A DNA stretch of 64,000 nucleotides from Hahella sp. HNIBRBA332 (GTDB lineage Bacteria > Pseudomonadota > Gammaproteobacteria > Pseudomonadales > Oleiphilaceae). Position numbers and translations under genes: made by a program. The stretch covers positions 3,658,001 to 3,722,000 of the forward strand of contig NZ_CP132203.1 of the NCBI RefSeq assembly GCF_030719035.1. The letters run 5' to 3'. Each line of letters begins with the position of its first letter. Within the stretch, counting starts at the first letter, position 1. Shown in pieces: positions 60,586 to 64,000 of the stretch. Below the pieces are notes generated by a model, which had not been told where the DNA came from, ran no database searches, and saw nothing but the letters and a program-made list of their open reading frames with translations.

Positions 60586-62481
60586 TTGAAAGATATACTG
60601 TCTTATCTCAATGAAGAACAGTTCAAAGCCGTCAACGCCACCGAAGGGGCCACCCTGGTGCTGGCGGGCGCCGGTTCAGGCAAAACCCGCGTGGTCACCT
60701 ACAAAGCCGCACACCTTATCCTGAATAAAAAAGCGCCGCCGAAGTCCATTATCCTGGTGACCTTCACCAACAAGGCCGCGAATGAGATGAGATCAAGGCT
60801 GGGCGAGCTGATTGGCCCCATCGCTAAAACCATCCACATCGGCACCTTTCACAAGCTGTTTCTTGAATTGATCCTGAAACCCAGTTCCGATCGCCCCGTC
60901 ACGCAGAAATATGGGTACAACCAAACGACGCGCGTGATCAGCGAGCACGAGGCCAAAAGCTTCATCGAATCATTCTGGTCCAATCTGGGCGAGGAACAAC
61001 AGCGCTTTGTCGCCCGTAACAGCATTTCTCTCAATGAAGTTCTCGCCTGCCTGTCCCGCGCCAGAGCTAACGGCTTTGGCTCAAACGACTATGCGCCGCC
61101 AATGGAACTGACCAATCGTGAACGCATGATCGATCGCATCATGATTGCGCTGTGGAAAAACCTGGATGAGGAAAAAAGAAAGCTCAACGCCATTGATGCG
61201 GACGATATTCTTTATATCGCCTGCCACGTGCTGAAAGAAGACGCCGAGTTAAGAGACGCGCTGCAATATCATTTGAAGCACTTCATCATAGATGAGTTTC
61301 AGGACTGCAATTACCTGCAGTTTGAGGCCATACGCCTGTTGGCCTCCAACTCCGTTTCCATCACTGTCGTCGGCGACTCCAAGCAGTCCATCTATCAGTT
61401 CCGGGGCTCGGAGCCAACGGTTTTCCAGGCGTTCCTGGAAGCGTACGACGCTCCCACCATAAGGGTGTTGGACACCAACTACCGGTCCTTGAACAAGCTG
61501 GTGCAGCTCAGCAATAAGCTGGCTGACAGCATGCCTCATCGCCTGCAGGAGGACATCGCCATGCGCGCCCACAGAAGCGGCGACGGGATGGTGCAGTTCG
61601 CGTCGCCCCTCAATGTGGTGACCGAGTCAAACGAAGTCGCCGCGAATATTCAAACACTATTGAACGCAGGGACGCCGCCTGATGAGATCGCCGTTCTCTA
61701 CAGGGAGAACAGCCAGCGTCTGCATATCGAGCAGGCGCTGATCGCCCGCCGCATCCCTTATCTGGTTAATGAAGGCGTTCCGCTGATGCGCAGGCGCGGT
61801 CCGCGCATGCTTCTGAGTCTGTGTCTTGCGCCCTCCAGCAGCGAAAGCCCGTTGGAGGAGAAGAATCTGGAATACGTCCTCAATAACAGCCGGATTAATC
61901 TGCAGTGGCGACACAAGAAGTCCGGCAAATATAAAGACGAGGCGATCTTCAAATATCTGCAGTTTATTTCCGACGCCGATGGCAGCCTCGGGGAAAAGGC
62001 GACGGACATCATTCGCGACGTCCGCCTGATCAAGAAGCTGAACAACTGTCCGCCGTCGCAAGCAGAGGAGCAGTTATGGGAAATCCTCCTGCGCCACACC
62101 TATTTCAGTCGGGAAGGCATGGAAAGCCTGCCCGCCAAAGTGGTGATTCAGCAGTTATTGGACGGCTTGAAAAAAGGCGTACCCCTGGAACAAAGCGCCG
62201 AGGAACTGCTAAAAATAAACAGCGATAAAACCGAGTCGGACAAAATTCATCTCATGACCATTCATGCGTCAAAAGGGACTGAATTCGACACCGTCTTTCT
62301 GATCAATGCGACCCTGGCCGAGCATAAAGAGAGAGACGATAACAGGGAGGAAGAACGCCGGGTTTTCTACGTGGCGCTGACTCGGGCCAAAAGCAGACTG
62401 CATATCTCCTGCCCGCAATATAATGAGCGTGGGCTACCCTTGCAGCCTTCGCCGTATATTGCAGAACTCAGGCGCGGCTAG
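60586..62481 (+). CDS. UvrD/Rep-family DNA helicase
   Basis: A 631-residue superfamily 1A helicase: motif I LVLAGAGSGKTRVV, Ia TFTNKAANEM, II IIDEFQDCNYLQF, III VGDSKQSIYQFRGSE, IV LDTNYRSLN, V TIHASKGTEFDTVFL and VI RRVFYVALTRAKSRL. It unwinds DNA 3'-5' in repair or replication restart. It is shorter than UvrD or Rep, and ends soon after motif VI. The start is TTG 60586, with AAGGA seven or eight bases before it. The following gene begins 48 bases later. Confidence 0.92.
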   Translation: MKDILSYLNEEQFKAVNATEGATLVLAGAGSGKTRVVTYKAAHLILNKKAPPKSIILVTFTNKAANEMRSRLGELIGPIAKTIHIGTFHKLFLELILKPSSDRPVTQKYGYNQTTRVISEHEAKSFIESFWSNLGEEQQRFVARNSISLNEVLACLSRARANGFGSNDYAPPMELTNRERMIDRIMIALWKNLDEEKRKLNAIDADDILYIACHVLKEDAELRDALQYHLKHFIIDEFQDCNYLQFEAIRLLASNSVSITVVGDSKQSIYQFRGSEPTVFQAFLEAYDAPTIRVLDTNYRSLNKLVQLSNKLADSMPHRLQEDIAMRAHRSGDGMVQFASPLNVVTESNEVAANIQTLLNAGTPPDEIAVLYRENSQRLHIEQALIARRIPYLVNEGVPLMRRRGPRMLLSLCLAPSSSESPLEEKNLEYVLNNSRINLQWRHKKSGKYKDEAIFKYLQFISDADGSLGEKATDIIRDVRLIKKLNNCPPSQAEEQLWEILLRHTYFSREGMESLPAKVVIQQLLDGLKKGVPLEQSAEELLKINSDKTESDKIHLMTIHASKGTEFDTVFLINATLAEHKERDDNREEERRVFYVALTRAKSRLHISCPQYNERGLPLQPSPYIAELRRG

Positions 62482-62528
62482 CCGCGCAGGCCGCTGGCGG
62501 CATATTTTCGATAAATTCAGGAATAACC

Positions 62529-62936
62529 ATGTCATACGAAATTTTTTTTCAGAAATTCGAAAACGGTGAGGCCAGCGTCATTCCGTTTGAAGAAATAAAT
62601 ACCGTACTAAAAAATTATGGTGAGATTATCGAAGACGATTGCGACTTGGCGTTTGTCTCGAAGGTTGGCGAAATCTGTGAACGCGCATACTTATTCGGTG
62701 AATCCCGTGACGCCATTTCCGGGATGGTTTTTTTAAGACCAATACAGCATGAACTCCTGCCCCAAATGATTTATGAATTACTATCAATAGAAAACACATG
62801 CTTTTTTGGTCCAGGTCTAGACTATCTTCAGGCAAGAACTGACATTTCTTCCCAGTTGCCTGAGTCATTACTTGAAGGCGCAGAATCAGGCCTACAAATC
62901 ATAGATTCGGCTTACAATTCATGGCCATTATCATAG
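62529..62936 (+). CDS. Hypothetical protein
   Basis: A 135-residue acidic soluble protein with KFENGEASVIPFEEINTVLK, ISGMVFLRP and CFFGPGLDYLQARTDISSQL. It resembles a family of small proteins found near contact-dependent or immunity-like genes, but I cannot name it. The end overlaps the AraC gene start by 16 bases. It probably has no close functional tie to the helicase. Confidence 0.6.
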   Translation: MSYEIFFQKFENGEASVIPFEEINTVLKNYGEIIEDDCDLAFVSKVGEICERAYLFGESRDAISGMVFLRPIQHELLPQMIYELLSIENTCFFGPGLDYLQARTDISSQLPESLLEGAESGLQIIDSAYNSWPLS

Positions 62937-63682
62937 AAGAGAAACGCACCTTGTCGACGTCCATCGCTTTGGACCTGCGGCGTTATTCGCCGGAAACGCA
63001 ATGTCACAGCCATGATTATCACCAGCTGGTGCTGCCGCTCAGCGGTCGCCTGGAGCTGGATGTGGCGGGCCAGGGCGCGATGGTGGACCGGCGTACGGCG
63101 GCGGTTATCGAAGCCGGACGGGATCACGCCTTCGCCGGCGGTGAGGATAACCGTTTTGTGGTGGCGGATCTGCCGGTAGCCATGGAACCCGCGTTAGGGC
63201 GTCTGCCCTCGTTCATAGAGCTGGATCCGGGACTACGATCCTATATTCATTTTATTGCGATGGAGCTAAGCCATGGACAACTGGGCGAAGCGTCCCGCGA
63301 GCGCATACTCGGCTTATTGCTGCAGCTGCTTCGGGAGCGCTATGGCGCTGCGTTGAATCTGGACAAGCGTCTGCTCGCCGCCCGCGACTTTCTGGACGCA
63401 CACTTGGGCGACACGATCACTCTCGATCAGGTCGCCACCGCGGCGAATCTGAGTCGCCGCCATCTCTCAGATTTGTTCAAAAACGCATTCGGTATGACGC
63501 CGATGGATTATCTGCGCGACAAACGCATGCGACTGGCCCTGGAGCTGCTGGAAAACAGCCGGCTCAGCATGCAACGGATAGCGTTCGACACAGGCTTTCA
63601 GAACCAGGCCGCTTTCAGTGACCGTTTCAAACGTCACTTCGGCAAATCCCCCAGGCATTTCCGCCCGCGCGAGAAAAACTAG
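62921..63682 (+). CDS. AraC-family transcriptional regulator
   Basis: A 253-residue regulator. The N-terminal cupin-like sensing domain (QCHSHDYHQLVLPLSGRLEL) is followed by two helix-turn-helix motifs (ITLDQVATAANLSRRHLSDL and MQRIAFDTGFQNQAAFSDR) and the FKRHFGKSPRHFR end. The effector is unknown. It precedes the EamA transporter gene on the same strand by about 100 bases and may activate it. Confidence 0.92.
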   Translation: MAIIIEEKRTLSTSIALDLRRYSPETQCHSHDYHQLVLPLSGRLELDVAGQGAMVDRRTAAVIEAGRDHAFAGGEDNRFVVADLPVAMEPALGRLPSFIELDPGLRSYIHFIAMELSHGQLGEASRERILGLLLQLLRERYGAALNLDKRLLAARDFLDAHLGDTITLDQVATAANLSRRHLSDLFKNAFGMTPMDYLRDKRMRLALELLENSRLSMQRIAFDTGFQNQAAFSDRFKRHFGKSPRHFRPREKN

Positions 63683-63783
63683 CGCCCTACCAACAAAGTT
63701 TCTCTCGCCCCCAAGCGCTAAGCTGACGTTTCCGACCTTCTCTCATACAACAAAAAATCTCATACAACGGAAGAAGAAACGTC

Positions 63784-64000
63784 ATGAACCGACAAGCCGC
63801 AACGTCCATAGGGTTCACCGCCGTCGTCTTATGGGGCGCATTAGCGCTGTTTACACGTTGGAGCGCGGGCATTCCTCCCTTTCAGTTATTGGCGATGACG
63901 TTTTGCATCGCCGCCTTGCTGATGCTGGGTAAAACAGTGGCGCAGGGAGGTAGTCTTCTACGTCTGCTGCGGCAACCGGTTCGCGCCTGGTTGTTGGGCG
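63784..64000 (+). CDS. EamA-family exporter, N-terminal part (runs off the window)
   Basis: The first 72 residues of an EamA transporter: a basic MNRQAATSIGF start, then hydrophobic helices (TAVVLWGALALFT, FQLLAMTFCIAALLMLG). The start resembles the E. coli aromatic amino acid exporter YddG family. A Gly/Ala-rich ribosome site (GGAAGAAGAAA) precedes the ATG at 63784. The rest lies beyond the window, so the length is unknown. Confidence 0.8.
   Translation, partial: MNRQAATSIGFTAVVLWGALALFTRWSAGIPPFQLLAMTFCIAALLMLGKTVAQGGSLLRLLRQPVRAWLLG

Noticed and set aside
1..64000. CRISPR arrays, tRNA and rRNA genes
   Set aside because: No regularly spaced repeats longer than 20 bases with unique spacers, and no cloverleaf or rRNA-like stretches were found.

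Overview
The window looks like a piece of chromosome from a free-living, probably marine, gammaproteobacterium. Soluble transhydrogenase (SthA), Tag, HDOD and GGDEF-EAL signalling proteins, and the codon style and moderately high GC of the housekeeping blocks resemble Hahella and relatives. This assignment is an impression from gene content, not a computed one. I saw no rRNA, tRNA, CRISPR array or complete prophage.

Layout. 1-15 kb is mostly housekeeping: an isochorismatase-like hydrolase, a hexose-6-phosphate mutarotase, a lipoprotein, HDOD-sthA, an acyltransferase/EamA/DUF2164 operon, tag, a DUF4112 protein with a heterodimeric ABC exporter (MdlA/MdlB type), a CDP-archaeol-synthase-like membrane protein, two small helical proteins and a nitrilase-family hydrolase. 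About 14.8-31 kb is a biosynthetic region on the minus strand. A five-gene operon (type II thioesterase, SDR, three NRPS proteins) ends at a clear terminator at 17182-17215. Below it lie an ATP-grasp ligase and AzlC/AzlD, which may belong to the same pathway. By-eye adenylation codes read Thr, an unresolved hydrophobic residue, and Ser. The assembly line is unusual: isolated C-lobes of condensation domains, a terminal C domain with HN instead of HH, only a stump of the last A domain, and a terminal thioesterase with Cys instead of Ser at the nucleophile.

31.9-54.5 kb is an AT-richer accessory region of short, unrelated genes. It holds a YafO-like toxin-antitoxin operon with an extra middle gene, an overlapping pair of unrecognised genes, an IS3-family element, a GH5 glycosidase, an alpha/beta hydrolase, a GNAT acetyltransferase, a membrane-protein/phosphoribosyltransferase pair, and an AAA ATPase/PD-(D/E)XK nuclease pair that looks like a defence module. 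Between them lie recognisable gene scraps: pieces of a Fpg/Nei glycosylase gene and of a beta-propeller gene joined head to tail, and two remnants of umuC. The joined scrap has the order expected at the novel joint of an old tandem duplication of the interval between the intact genes.

54.5-64 kb returns to ordinary chromosome: a substrate-binding/PAS/GGDEF/EAL sensor, an orphan TctC-type binding protein, a RidA-family protein, a LysR regulator, a UvrD/Rep-type helicase, a hypothetical protein, an AraC regulator and the start of an EamA exporter.

All family assignments come from motifs read by eye. No database search was run.
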